A stretch of DNA of 64,000 nt from Mesorhizobium sp. WSM3862 (lineage in GTDB: Bacteria > Pseudomonadota > Alphaproteobacteria > Rhizobiales > Rhizobiaceae). Below the pieces are notes generated by a model that saw only the letters and a program-made list of their open reading frames with translations, was not told the DNA's origin and searched no databases. The position numbers were made by a program, and so were the translations under genes. The DNA lies in NCBI RefSeq assembly GCF_002294985.1, contig NZ_NSGE01000004.1, positions 620,001-684,000 on the forward strand, in the 5' to 3' direction. This document shows positions 34,874-43,852 of this stretch, piece after piece (the first letter of the stretch is position 1; each line of letters starts with the position of its first letter).

Positions 34874-36367
34874 TCAGGCGGCAGCGGGCCTGCGGCCGGC
34901 GGCTGTGGCGAGCTCCCGAATCCCGGGCTCGATGTGCTGCAGCGAGATCGAGGAGATGCCCAAACGCATGAAACGCGAGGGCTTTTCGCTGCGGTCGAAG
35001 AACCGGTCGCCGGGTTCGATGATGACGCTGCGGGAAGCGGCCGCTTCGGCGAGCCCTCGTGAATCGGTACCGCGCGGGCCCTCCAGCCACAACGATGTGC
35101 CTCCCGCCGAGTCGGTCGAGCGCCATTCTGGCAGGAAAGCGGAAATCGCATGGACCAGACGCTTGCGCCGCTCGTCGAAGGCGGCGGAGAGCCTGCGCAC
35201 CAGCGCCTCGTGATGGCCGAGCGACAAAAACAGCGCAACGGCGCGCTGGTTGTTTGCCGGCGGATGCCTGAGCATGAAGCGACGCAACGCGCGAAGCTCG
35301 GCAATCAGTCCTGCCGAAGCGACGATGTAGCCGAGCCTCAGACCCGGAGCCAGCGTCTTCGACATCGAGCCGACATAGATGACGCGGCCCGAGCGATCGA
35401 GGCTCTTCAGCGCCTGCTGCGGCGCCTCGTCGAGAAGCTGGCTGTCATAGCCGTCCTCGATGATGATCTGGTTGTTGCGGTTGGCTCGCGCCAGCAAATC
35501 CTGCCGCCGCTCGGCGGACAACGGCACCATCGTCGGGCAATGGTGGCTTGGGGTGACGAATACAAAGCCGGAATCGCTTGGGATCGCCGAGGTCACGATG
35601 CCCGACTGGTCGACAGGGACCGGCTGGATATCGGCGCCGGCGAGCCGGAAGATCGAGCGGGCATCCGGATAGCCGGGGTCTTCCATTGCCACCTTCGAGC
35701 CCTTGGTCATCAACAGCGAGGCGAGCATATAGAGCGCGTTCTGCGCGCCCAACGTCACGATGATCTCGTCCGGATTGGCGAAGATGCCGCGGCGCGGCAA
35801 AAGCCGGGCCTGGATCTGCTCGATGAGCAGCGGATCGTCCCGGTCGACCATGTCCGATGCCCAGTTGCGGATCTCCAGCACCGCGAGCGCCATGCGGTTG
35901 CACTCGCGCCATTCCGCGGTCGGAAACAGCGCCGGATCGAACTGGCCGTAGACGAACGGATAGGAGGACTTGATCCAGTTGTCGTGCTTGGCCGGCGGCG
36001 GCATATCGCTGGCGGCGATCTGCCGACGCGCCTTCCAGTCGATCTCATTCTGCTGGTCGGGCGCCTTCTGGTGCGGCTTGGCGGGGGTGGCCAGCACTTC
36101 AGGGTTGACGAAGTGGCCGCGCCTCTCGCGCGCCACAAGAAAACCTTGGTCGACCAGCTGCTGGAAGGCAAGCACCACCGTGCCGCGGGCAACGCCAAGT
36201 TTTTCCGCCAGAATCCGGCAGGATGGCAGCGGCATCGAAGCGGCGATCTGCCGGTCGAGGATGGCTGCGACGATCGCCTGGCGGATCTGTGCCTGGAGAG
36301 TTTGTCCGGATTCGGCCGAAATCCGGAACAGGCCGGACCATATGGCCGTGTCATTGCGCTGTGGCAT
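34874..36367 (-). CDS. MocR-type regulator (GntR HTH fused to aminotransferase I fold)
   Basis: 497 residues. Residues about 10-85 are a GntR-type winged helix (LQAQIRQAIVAAILDRQI, GVARGTVVLAFQQLVDQGFLVARERRGHFV). Residues about 130-480 are a PLP-dependent aminotransferase-like domain with the PLP lysine K337 in GSMSKTLAPGLRLGY. MocR proteins (GabR, PdxR, TauR) sense an amine or PLP compound and activate a nearby operon. Here the flanking genes are mttB-like (co-directional, downstream) and pgi (divergent). ATG 36367 has a GAGGA nine bases upstream. Confidence 0.88.
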   Translation of the reverse strand: MPQRNDTAIWSGLFRISAESGQTLQAQIRQAIVAAILDRQIAASMPLPSCRILAEKLGVARGTVVLAFQQLVDQGFLVARERRGHFVNPEVLATPAKPHQKAPDQQNEIDWKARRQIAASDMPPPAKHDNWIKSSYPFVYGQFDPALFPTAEWRECNRMALAVLEIRNWASDMVDRDDPLLIEQIQARLLPRRGIFANPDEIIVTLGAQNALYMLASLLMTKGSKVAMEDPGYPDARSIFRLAGADIQPVPVDQSGIVTSAIPSDSGFVFVTPSHHCPTMVPLSAERRQDLLARANRNNQIIIEDGYDSQLLDEAPQQALKSLDRSGRVIYVGSMSKTLAPGLRLGYIVASAGLIAELRALRRFMLRHPPANNQRAVALFLSLGHHEALVRRLSAAFDERRKRLVHAISAFLPEWRSTDSAGGTSLWLEGPRGTDSRGLAEAAASRSVIIEPGDRFFDRSEKPSRFMRLGISSISLQHIEPGIRELATAAGRRPAAA

Positions 36368-36670
36368 GGGAGATCATCCTCGGATGGCCAGCTGTTTTCA
36401 CTTGGCTGGACCAGTCGAGTGTAGGGGTGGCACAAGGGGTTGCGCCAATCAATTTTTCTGATCGCTGGGATTTATGCCAGTGATCCATTGGTCACGAAAG
36501 GGGCGCGTCCGCCAGGGAAGCGATGTTGCGGGGCATCATAAAAGCGTGATGCAGTGCGTCACTGCCGCGCTTGAACGAAACGGAAATCCGGCTCAATACA
36601 ATGTCGCGACGACACGCGCCGGAAACATCGGGCCTGTTAAAATGGTCTAAAAACCCGCCAGGAGCCACCA
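36368..36670. other. Divergent gap mocR / pgi with two small palindromes
   Basis: 303 bp with no gene. CTGGACCAG (36406-36414) is a short palindrome close to the mocR start. GCAGTG-CGT-CACTGC (36551-36565) is a perfect 6 bp inverted repeat about 106 bp before pgi. A TACAAT at 36597-36602 could be a -10 box for pgi but its spacing to TTGAAC (36571) is too long to be sure. Confidence 0.4.
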
Positions 36671-38314
36671 TTGGATCAGTCAGCCTTCGACAAGCAGGTC
36701 ACCGCCCTGCGTGAGCAGCGCGCGGCAGCCAAGGGCACGATGCGCGAAGCCTTCGCCGCCGATCCCAAGCGCTTCGAGAGATTCTCCGCCACAGATGGCG
36801 ATCTTCTGCTCGACTGGTCGAAATGCGCGGTCGACGCCGACACGATGGCAATGCTGGAGACGCTCGCCGGCGCCGCCGACCTCGAAGGCCGACGCGCCGC
36901 GATGTTCGAAGGCAAGAAGATCAACATCACCGAAAACCGCGCCGTGCTGCACACGGCGCTGCGCAATCTGACCGGCAAGAGTGTCGTGGTCGATGGCCAG
37001 GACACCAAGGCCGATGTGAACGCCGTGCTCGACGCGATGGGCGCCTTCGCTGATGCGATTCGCTCCGGCGAGGCGGCCGGCGCCACCGGCAAGAAGATCA
37101 CCGACATCGTCAATATCGGCATTGGCGGCTCGGATCTTGGCCCGGCGATGGTGACGTTGGCGCTCGCTCCCTACCATGACGGCCCGCGTGCGCATTATGT
37201 CTCCAACGTCGACGGCGCCCACATCCACGACACGCTGAAAGGCCTGTCTCCCGAGACGACTTTGTTCATCATCGCCTCCAAGACTTTCACCACTGTCGAG
37301 ACGATGACCAATGCCGAGACGGCGCGCAGATGGGTGGAAAAGGCGCTGGGCAAGCAAGCGATCGGCAAGCATTTCGCCGCCGTCTCGACCGCGCTCGACC
37401 TGGTGGCCAAGTTCGGCATCGCCTCCGACCGCGTCTTCGGTTTCTGGGACTGGGTCGGCGGCCGCTACTCGGTCTGGAGCGCCATCGGCCTGCCGGTGAT
37501 GATCGCCATCGGCCCGCGCAATTTCCGCGCCTTCCTCGACGGCGCGCATGAGATGGACGAGCATTTCCGCTCGGCCCCGCTGCAAAAGAACCTGCCTGTT
37601 TTGCTGGGGCTGATCGGCTGGTGGCACCGCGTCGTCTGCAAATACCCGGCCCGTGCCGTCATTCCATACGATCAGCGCCTGTCGCGCCTGCCGGCCTATC
37701 TGCAGCAGCTCGATATGGAATCGAACGGCAAGAGCGTGACACTGGACGGCCGCGCGGTGACGACGCCGACCGGCCCGCTGGTCTGGGGCGAGCCCGGTAC
37801 CAACGGCCAGCACGCCTTTTTCCAGCTTTTGCACCAGGGCAGCGATTTCATCCCGGTCGAGTTTCTTGCCGCAGCCGTCAGCCACGAGCCCGAGCTGAGG
37901 ACCCACCACGATCTCTTGCTTGCCAATTGCCTGGCGCAGTCGGAAGCCTTCATGAAGGGCCGCACGCTGGAAGAGGCGCGCGCGCAGATGCTGGCCAAGG
38001 GCATGAAGCCCGCCGATGTCGATCGCATCGCGCCGCATCGCGTCTTTTCGGGCAACCGTCCGTCGCTCACCATCCTCTACCGCAAGCTTGATCCGCGCAC
38101 GCTCGGTCGCCTGATCGCGCTCTATGAGCATCGCGTCTTCGTCGAGGGCACGCTGTTCAACATCAACTCGTTCGACCAGTGGGGTGTCGAGCTTGGCAAG
38201 GAACTGGCGACAGGCCTGCTGCCTGTCGTGGAAGGCAAGGAGACTGCCGCAAAACGCGACGCCTCGACTGCCGGATTGGTGGCTCATGTCCACCAATTGC
38301 GTGGCGCGGAGTGA
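36671..38314 (+). CDS. pgi: Glucose-6-phosphate isomerase
   Basis: 547 residues, usual length for the long bacterial Pgi. Recognisable segments: [81 protein letters not shown] and the C-terminal signature [10 protein letters not shown]. It interconverts glucose-6-phosphate and fructose-6-phosphate. The start is TTG 36671, with AGGAG six bases upstream; no ATG fits. The HAD phosphatase gene overlaps or abuts its stop, suggesting an operon. Confidence 0.96.
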   Translation: MDQSAFDKQVTALREQRAAAKGTMREAFAADPKRFERFSATDGDLLLDWSKCAVDADTMAMLETLAGAADLEGRRAAMFEGKKINITENRAVLHTALRNLTGKSVVVDGQDTKADVNAVLDAMGAFADAIRSGEAAGATGKKITDIVNIGIGGSDLGPAMVTLALAPYHDGPRAHYVSNVDGAHIHDTLKGLSPETTLFIIASKTFTTVETMTNAETARRWVEKALGKQAIGKHFAAVSTALDLVAKFGIASDRVFGFWDWVGGRYSVWSAIGLPVMIAIGPRNFRAFLDGAHEMDEHFRSAPLQKNLPVLLGLIGWWHRVVCKYPARAVIPYDQRLSRLPAYLQQLDMESNGKSVTLDGRAVTTPTGPLVWGEPGTNGQHAFFQLLHQGSDFIPVEFLAAAVSHEPELRTHHDLLLANCLAQSEAFMKGRTLEEARAQMLAKGMKPADVDRIAPHRVFSGNRPSLTILYRKLDPRTLGRLIALYEHRVFVEGTLFNINSFDQWGVELGKELATGLLPVVEGKETAAKRDASTAGLVAHVHQLRGAE

Positions 38315-38319
38315 ACGGA

Positions 38320-39045
38320 TTGTCGGATATCAAGGGAATTCTGTTCGACAAGGACGGGACGCTTGTCGACTTCAACGCTACCTGGCTCGGCATTGCCGAT
38401 TTCATGGCCATGGACGCCGCCGAAGGCGATCGCTGGAAAGCCGACAGGTTGCTCGCCGCCGCCGGCTTCGATTTCGTCAGCAAGCGCTTCAAGCCGGATT
38501 CGATCTTTGCCTCGGGCTCGAACATGGACGTCGTCGAGCTCTGGTTCCCGCGCCTGTCGGAGGAGGACCAGATGCTGGCCGTCGCCCGCTTCAACGAGAT
38601 CACCTCGGTTCAGGGCTCGTCGATGGCTGTCGCTCTGCCCGGTATCGTCGAATCGCTGCGGGCGCTGCACAAGCGATCCTTCCGGCTGGGCGTCGCCACC
38701 AACGATTCCACCAGCGGCGCCGAGAAGACGCTCGCCACGCTCGGTGTCGCGCAGCTCTTCGACGCCGCCTTCGGCTATGATGCGGTCGCGAATCCGAAGC
38801 CCGCGCCCGACACGGTCATCGCGTTCTGCGATCTGACGGGACTGAAGCCCGGCGAGATCGCCATGGTCGGCGACAATCGCCACGATCTCGAAATGGCGCG
38901 TGCCGGCGGCTGCGGCCTGGCGATCGGCGTGCTTTCCGGCACGGGCACGCGTGACTCGCTGTCGCCGATGGCCGACGTCATCCTGGATTCGGTCGCCGAC
39001 TTGCCGGATTTTCTCGCCGCGCGGATGAGTGTGCCGGCGGGCTGA
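38320..39045 (+). CDS. HAD-superfamily phosphatase, phosphoglycolate phosphatase-like
   Basis: 241 residues. HAD motif I FDKDGTLVDFN near the N-terminus, motif II VATNDST, and motif IV MVGDNRHDLEMARAGG are all present, with a helical cap between. Such enzymes hydrolyse small phosphate esters such as 2-phosphoglycolate. Two starts are possible: GTG 38311 overlapping the pgi stop, or TTG 38320 with GGAG eight bases upstream; I chose the latter. Convergent with the methyltransferase gene with no gap. Confidence 0.82.
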   Translation: MSDIKGILFDKDGTLVDFNATWLGIADFMAMDAAEGDRWKADRLLAAAGFDFVSKRFKPDSIFASGSNMDVVELWFPRLSEEDQMLAVARFNEITSVQGSSMAVALPGIVESLRALHKRSFRLGVATNDSTSGAEKTLATLGVAQLFDAAFGYDAVANPKPAPDTVIAFCDLTGLKPGEIAMVGDNRHDLEMARAGGCGLAIGVLSGTGTRDSLSPMADVILDSVADLPDFLAARMSVPAG

Positions 39046-39756
39046 TCAGGGCTCGCTGGGAAGGAAGGCAAATACCCCGCTCGGTTTCGGCGCGCTACCG
39101 CCGTTTCCGCCGACATCAGGCACCTGATACTCGCCAAGCAGGCGAAGCCGCCGCCTCGGCAGCCAGGCGCGGCCCGGGTCGCCGACCAGCACCTCGATGC
39201 CCGCGGCAAGGCAGCGGTCGAGGAAGGGGACGATCCGCCGCGCGACCGCTTGCCCGTAGAAGACGTCGCCGGCGAGCACGAGATCGACCGACGGCGGCGA
39301 ACCGGCGGTGATGTCCGCGCCGATTATGGTGACGGCTACGCCGTTGGCCTCCGCGTTGAGGCGGAGCGCGACGATGCCGTTGCGGTCGATCTCCACCGCG
39401 GTCACTTCCCTGGCCCCGGCTTTCGCCGCGGCGATGCCGACAAGGCCGGAACCGGCGCCGAGGTCGAGCACGCGCCGGCCGGCAACGGTTGACGGCCGAT
39501 CGAGAACATAGCGCGCCAGCACTGCGCCGCCCGCCCAGGCATAGGCCCAGTAGGGCGGCTGCGGCTCGGCCGCGTGCTCGTGCGAGCCGTCCTCCGGTTC
39601 CAGCAGCCGCCTCAGCCCGCTGCCGGGATTGGGCGTATAGAGCCGGATTTCAGGCAGCGACGGCACCGACTGAAGCCGCATGTTCGCCTTGATGAATTCG
39701 GCGGGATCGAGGCCGGCGCGATCTTTTGGCGCCAGGCCGGCAACATTTTCGTTCAA
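39046..39756 (-). CDS. METTL20-like (ETF-beta lysine) methyltransferase
   Basis: 236 residues. DPAEFIKANMRLQSVP..PEIRLY, then PPYWAYAWAGGAVLARYVLD, motif I VLDLGAGSGLVGIAAA, EIDRNGIVALRLNAEANG and LVLAGDVFYGQAVA match the bacterial homologues of human METTL20, known from Agrobacterium to methylate lysines of electron transfer flavoprotein beta. The start is TTG 39756, with GGGAG five bases upstream, sharing bases with the fadD stop (TTGA). Coupling to a fatty acyl-CoA ligase suits a role around ETF and beta-oxidation. Ribosomal L11 methyltransferase-like activity is an alternative. Confidence 0.75.
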   Translation of the reverse strand: MNENVAGLAPKDRAGLDPAEFIKANMRLQSVPSLPEIRLYTPNPGSGLRRLLEPEDGSHEHAAEPQPPYWAYAWAGGAVLARYVLDRPSTVAGRRVLDLGAGSGLVGIAAAKAGAREVTAVEIDRNGIVALRLNAEANGVAVTIIGADITAGSPPSVDLVLAGDVFYGQAVARRIVPFLDRCLAAGIEVLVGDPGRAWLPRRRLRLLGEYQVPDVGGNGGSAPKPSGVFAFLPSEP

Positions 39757-41726
39757 ATCTGCTCCCGCAAGGCGCGCCGCAGGATCTTGCCGACCGGCGT
39801 CTTCGGCAGTTCGGCGCGGAATTCGATGTATCTCGGCCGCTTGTAGCCGGTCAGGTTCTCGCGGCAATAGACAGTCAGCGTCTCGATGGTGAGCGCTGGA
39901 TCCTTCCTGACCACGAACAGCTTCGGCACCTCGCCGGAGTGCTCGTCCGGCACGCCGATCGCCGCCACTTCGAGCACGCCCGGGTGCTGCGCCACGACTT
40001 CTTCCAGCTCGTTCGGATAGACGTTGAAACCGGAGACCAGGATCATGTCCTTCTTGCGGTCGACGATCTTGGTGTAGCCGCGCTCATCCATGAAGCCCAT
40101 GTCGCCCGACTTGAAGAACCCGTCCTTGGTCATCACCTTGGCGGTCTCGTCCGGCCGGTTCCAGTAGCCGGCCATAACCTGCGGACCCCGGATGCAGATC
40201 TCTCCGACTTCGCCGAGCGGCACGTTGTTGCCGTCGTCGTCGCGGATGGCGATCTCGGTCGATGGCAGCGGCAGGCCGATCGTGCCGGTAAAGTCGCTGG
40301 AGCTGAACTTGTTGGCGGTCGCCACCGGCGAGGTTTCGGAAAGTCCGTAGCCTTCGCTCACCGGACAGCCCGTCAGCGCCTTCCAGCGCTCGGCCACGCC
40401 TTTCTGCACCGCCATGCCGCCGCCGAGAGTGAGGATCAGCGGCTTGAAGTCGAGCTTGCGGAAATCCTCATTGTTGAGCAGCGCGTTGAACAGCGTGTTG
40501 AGGCCGGGAAAGATGTGGACCGTGTATTTCTGCAGTTCTTTCACGAAGCCGGGAATGTCGCGCGGGTTCGGAATGAGCACGTTCTGCGCGCCTTGCTGCA
40601 TGCCCATCAGCGCGTTCACCGTCAGCGCGAAGATGTGGTAGAGCGGCAGCGCGCAAACAAAGTTGAGATGCGCCGGCTTCGGCTTGACCGTATAGGCGTC
40701 CTCCACCCAGAGCGAATTCTGCGCCACGTTGGACAAGACGTTGCGGTGCAGCAGCGTCGCGCCTTTCGACACGCCGGTCGTGCCGCCGGTATATTGCAGG
40801 AAGGCGATATCGTCGCCCGACACCGCCGCCGGCTTGAAGGCGCTTGCCGAGCCCGCCTTGAGCGCGGCGTTGAATTTGACGTGGCCGGGCAGCGACCAGG
40901 CGGGAACCATCTTCTTCACCCGCCGCACGACGAGATTGACGATCGCGCCTTTCAGCCCGCCCAACATGTCGCCCATCGCCGCGACCACGACATGCTTGAC
41001 CGGCGTCCTGGCGATCACCGCCTGCAGCGTGTTGGCGAAGTTCTCCAGAATGACGATGGCCTGCGCGCCGGAATCCTTGAGCTGATGCTCCAGCTCGCGC
41101 GGCGTGTAGAGCGGGTTGACGTTCACCACCGTGAAGCCGGCGCGAAGCACGGCCATCATCGCTACCGGGTATTGCAAAACGTTCGGCATCATCAGCGCCA
41201 CGCGCGCGCCCTTCTCCAGTCCCTTCGACTGCAGATAGGCGCCGAAGGCCGCCGAAAGCCGCTCGAGCTCGGCATAGGAGATCGACTTGCCCATGCACAC
41301 GAACGCCGGCCGGCTGGCGAACTGCTTGCAGGCGCCGACAAGGAAGTCGCCAATGGAATCGTAAGGCAGCGGACCGATCTCCGCCGGCATGTTCTTCGGG
41401 TAGTTTTTCAGCCAAGGCTTTTCCGGCAACCCTGCCGCGAGTTCCGTGATCGCCTTGGGCAGCCGCCTGGCCGATCCCGAGGCTGCCTTTGCCGCAGGCC
41501 TGGCGGTCTTTGCGGTTGCAGTCTTGGCGGCGGATGTGGGGTTCGTCTTCTTTGCAGCGGCAGCCGGTTTCGCAGTGGTCTTCGGCTTGGAGCCGGCCTT
41601 TGCAGGTGACGGCGTTTTGGCTGGCGAAGCGGTCTTGGAAGATGAAGCCTTGGGCGCGCCCGCATCGACGGGCGCGGCCTTGGCTCTTGCCTTCGCCGGG
41701 GGCGTTGTCTTTGCTGCTTTTGCCAC
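39753..41726 (-). CDS. fadD: Long-chain fatty acid-CoA ligase with basic N-terminal tail
   Basis: 657 residues from GTG 41726 (GGGAGGG five bases upstream). Residues about 1-87 are low-complexity Ala/Lys/Pro/Thr with 16 lysines and only one acidic residue (Asp21), like a histone H1 tail. The remaining ~570 residues are a normal FadD: P-loop YTGGTTGVSKGA, EGYGLSETSPVA, GEICIRGPQVMAGYW, linker SGDMGFMDERGY, IVDRKKDMILVSGFNVYP and KTPVGKILRRALRE. It activates fatty acids to acyl-CoA with ATP at the inner membrane. The downstream methyltransferase is translationally coupled. Confidence 0.9.
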   Translation of the reverse strand: MAKAAKTTPPAKARAKAAPVDAGAPKASSSKTASPAKTPSPAKAGSKPKTTAKPAAAAKKTNPTSAAKTATAKTARPAAKAASGSARRLPKAITELAAGLPEKPWLKNYPKNMPAEIGPLPYDSIGDFLVGACKQFASRPAFVCMGKSISYAELERLSAAFGAYLQSKGLEKGARVALMMPNVLQYPVAMMAVLRAGFTVVNVNPLYTPRELEHQLKDSGAQAIVILENFANTLQAVIARTPVKHVVVAAMGDMLGGLKGAIVNLVVRRVKKMVPAWSLPGHVKFNAALKAGSASAFKPAAVSGDDIAFLQYTGGTTGVSKGATLLHRNVLSNVAQNSLWVEDAYTVKPKPAHLNFVCALPLYHIFALTVNALMGMQQGAQNVLIPNPRDIPGFVKELQKYTVHIFPGLNTLFNALLNNEDFRKLDFKPLILTLGGGMAVQKGVAERWKALTGCPVSEGYGLSETSPVATANKFSSSDFTGTIGLPLPSTEIAIRDDDGNNVPLGEVGEICIRGPQVMAGYWNRPDETAKVMTKDGFFKSGDMGFMDERGYTKIVDRKKDMILVSGFNVYPNELEEVVAQHPGVLEVAAIGVPDEHSGEVPKLFVVRKDPALTIETLTVYCRENLTGYKRPRYIEFRAELPKTPVGKILRRALREQI

Positions 41727-42203
41727 CAAATCCCTCCCTGGTGTCCTGGTTTTGCTTCTGCGCCGCATCTCTTTCCGATTTCGGAAGCGTTCCTCCCGCT
41801 GCGGCCGATTGCGGATTCCAAGAAATCCGGCCTGGCATCTATGTATTGCCTCTATCGGCGGCCGTGCAAGTCTTGCCCCAGCGGCAGCGGCGGAAAGATT
41901 TGCCGCCGAAATCCTGTCCCTCGACGCCTCCCGCAGGCGTGTCCCAACGAGGACCTGGGATCGCAGGCAGGAGCTCCTTGTTTCATTTCGGCAGAGCCTC
42001 AATCAATAAAAAAATGCGGTTGTTAACATTAGCGTGAGCGAAAAATTCTGCTCATTTTTTCTGCTATTTGAGGAAAATGCGGATTCTTTTCCTGCTTACC
42101 GTGGGGTACGCAAACGGGGTGTTCCAAAGCCCCAAAAACGGTGCTTATATGCGCGCTTCGCGAGCCTGATAGAGGGGCTTGGAAGAACATCAGGGAGTGC
42201 TCA
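41727..42203. other. Divergent gap fadD / dppA
   Basis: 477 bp without a convincing gene. The left half is GC-rich and open in several frames only because it continues the compositional bias of the fadD tail. The stretch 42000-42110 is AT-rich and should hold the dppA promoter. AGGAAAA-N9-TTTTCCT (42071-42093) is a perfect 7 bp inverted repeat there and a possible operator. Confidence 0.45.
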
Positions 42204-43802
42204 ATGAAAAAGACAATGACTTTTGCAGCCGCGTTGCTGGCTGCAAGCGTCCTCGGCGGGATGGCCAATGCAAAGACGCTTGTTTATTGCTCGGAAGCGT
42301 CGCCGGCCAATTTCGATCCGGGTACGACGACGGGCGGCAACGACTTCGACGCTTCGTCGCGCACGGTCTATTCGCGCCTGGTCGAGTTCAAGCATGGCGG
42401 CACCGAGATCGAGCCCGGCCTCGCCGACAAATGGGAAATCTCCGACGACGGCCTGGTCTATACTTTCCACCTGCACCCTGGCGTGAAGTTCCAGACCACC
42501 GACTATTTCAAGCCGACCCGCGACCTCAATGCCGATGACGTCGTCTTCTCGTTCGACCGTCAGTTCAACAAGCAGAATCCGTGGAACGGCGAGAAGTATC
42601 TGCCGAACCTGACCTGGGACTACTACACCGGCATGGACATGCCGAAATACGTCGCCAAGTGGGAAAAGGTCGACGACCTCACCGTCAAGCTGACGCTGAC
42701 CGAGCCGAACGCGCCGATGCTGGCCAATCTCGGCATGGACTTCGCCTCGATCGTGTCGAAGGAATATGCCGACCAGCTCGAGAAGGAAGGCAAGATGGCC
42801 GACTTCTCGACCAAGCCGATCGGCACCGGGCCGTTCCAGTTCGTCGACTATCAGCTCGACTCGGTCATCCGCTATGCGGCGAACCCCGACTACTTCAAGG
42901 GCAAGGAGAAGATCGACGATTTGGTCTTCGCCATCACGCCTGACGCGACCGCCCGCATCCAGAAGGTGCTGGCCGGCGAATGCGATGTCGCTCCCTATCC
43001 GAACCCGGCCGACATCGCCACCATCAAGGCCAACAAGGACGTGACCCTGATGGACCAGGCCGGGCTCAACATCGGCTACATGAGCTACAACACCACGATC
43101 CCGCCGCTCGACAAGCCGGAGGTTCGTCACGCGCTCAACCAGGCGATCGACCGGGAAGCGCTGATCAAGTCGCTGTTCCAGGACGCTGGCGCGACGCCGG
43201 CGCAGAACCTGATTCCGCCGACCATGTGGTCGTGGAACAAGGATGTGAAGTTCGATTCCTATGACCCGGAAGCGGCCAAGAAGGTGCTGGCCGACGCCGG
43301 GCTGAAGGAAATCCAGCTCTGGGCTTCCGACCGCGTTCGTCCTTACAACCCGAACTTCCAGCGCGCGGCTGAGCTGATCCAGGCCGACTGGGCCAAGGTC
43401 GGCGTCAAGGCCGAGATCGTCAACTACGAGTGGACCAAGTATCGCGAGGAAGGCAAGAAGAAGGAGCGTCCCGGCGCCTTCCAGATCGGCTGGACCGGCG
43501 ACAATGGCGATCCGGACAATTTCTTCGCCACCCTCTTCGCGTGCTCGGCGATCGGCGTCTCGAACTATTCCAGCTGGTGCGACAAGGACTTCGAGGACCT
43601 GATCCAGAAGGCCAAGAAGACCAGCGACCAGGGCGAGCGCACCAAGCTCTATGAGCAGGCGCAGGAAATCTTCGCCAAGCAGGCGCCGGCCTTCCTGCTG
43701 GCTCACAGCCAGGTCTATGCCGTTGTCCGCAACAACGTCAGCGGCTTCAAGATGGACCCGCTCGGCATTCATCGCTTCGACGGCGTTGACAAGGCCGAGT
43801 AA
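42204..43802 (+). CDS. dppA: Dipeptide ABC transporter periplasmic binding protein
   Basis: 532 residues, with signal peptide MKKTMTFAAALLAASVLGG..ANA and the SBP_bac_5 fold: KTLVYCSEASPANFDPGTTT, YSRLVEFKHGGTEIEPGLADKWEIS, WTGDNGDPDNFFATLFAC and the late NVSGFKMDPLGIHRFDGVD. It closely resembles E. coli DppA and should bind dipeptides (possibly haem or delta-aminolevulinate, as DppA does). ATG 42204 has GGGAG six bases upstream. A strong stem-loop separates it from the permease genes, as often seen where the binding protein is made in excess. Confidence 0.93.
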   Translation: MKKTMTFAAALLAASVLGGMANAKTLVYCSEASPANFDPGTTTGGNDFDASSRTVYSRLVEFKHGGTEIEPGLADKWEISDDGLVYTFHLHPGVKFQTTDYFKPTRDLNADDVVFSFDRQFNKQNPWNGEKYLPNLTWDYYTGMDMPKYVAKWEKVDDLTVKLTLTEPNAPMLANLGMDFASIVSKEYADQLEKEGKMADFSTKPIGTGPFQFVDYQLDSVIRYAANPDYFKGKEKIDDLVFAITPDATARIQKVLAGECDVAPYPNPADIATIKANKDVTLMDQAGLNIGYMSYNTTIPPLDKPEVRHALNQAIDREALIKSLFQDAGATPAQNLIPPTMWSWNKDVKFDSYDPEAAKKVLADAGLKEIQLWASDRVRPYNPNFQRAAELIQADWAKVGVKAEIVNYEWTKYREEGKKKERPGAFQIGWTGDNGDPDNFFATLFACSAIGVSNYSSWCDKDFEDLIQKAKKTSDQGERTKLYEQAQEIFAKQAPAFLLAHSQVYAVVRNNVSGFKMDPLGIHRFDGVDKAE

Positions 43803-43813
43803 TATTTGCGAAC

Positions 43814-43839
43814 GGGGCGGCGCGAATTGTCGCCGCCCC
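43814..43839 (+). terminator. Stem-loop between dppA and dppB
   Basis: GGGGCGGCG-CGAATTGT-CGCCGCCCC is a perfect 9 bp stem 12 bp after the dppA stop, followed by ATTCCATTT. Likely an mRNA-stabilising or partial-termination hairpin, so that less of the permease and ATPase message is made. Confidence 0.65.
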
Positions 43840-43852
43840 ATTCCATTTCACG

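Noticed and set aside
34651..34971. Possible small plus-strand gene in the mttB/mocR gap
   Set aside because: No ribosome site or recognisable family, and it runs through the mocR terminator into mocR.
39726..42037. Plus-strand open frames opposite fadD and its tail
   Set aside because: They mirror the biased codons of fadD and the low-complexity tail; no domain or ribosome site supports them.
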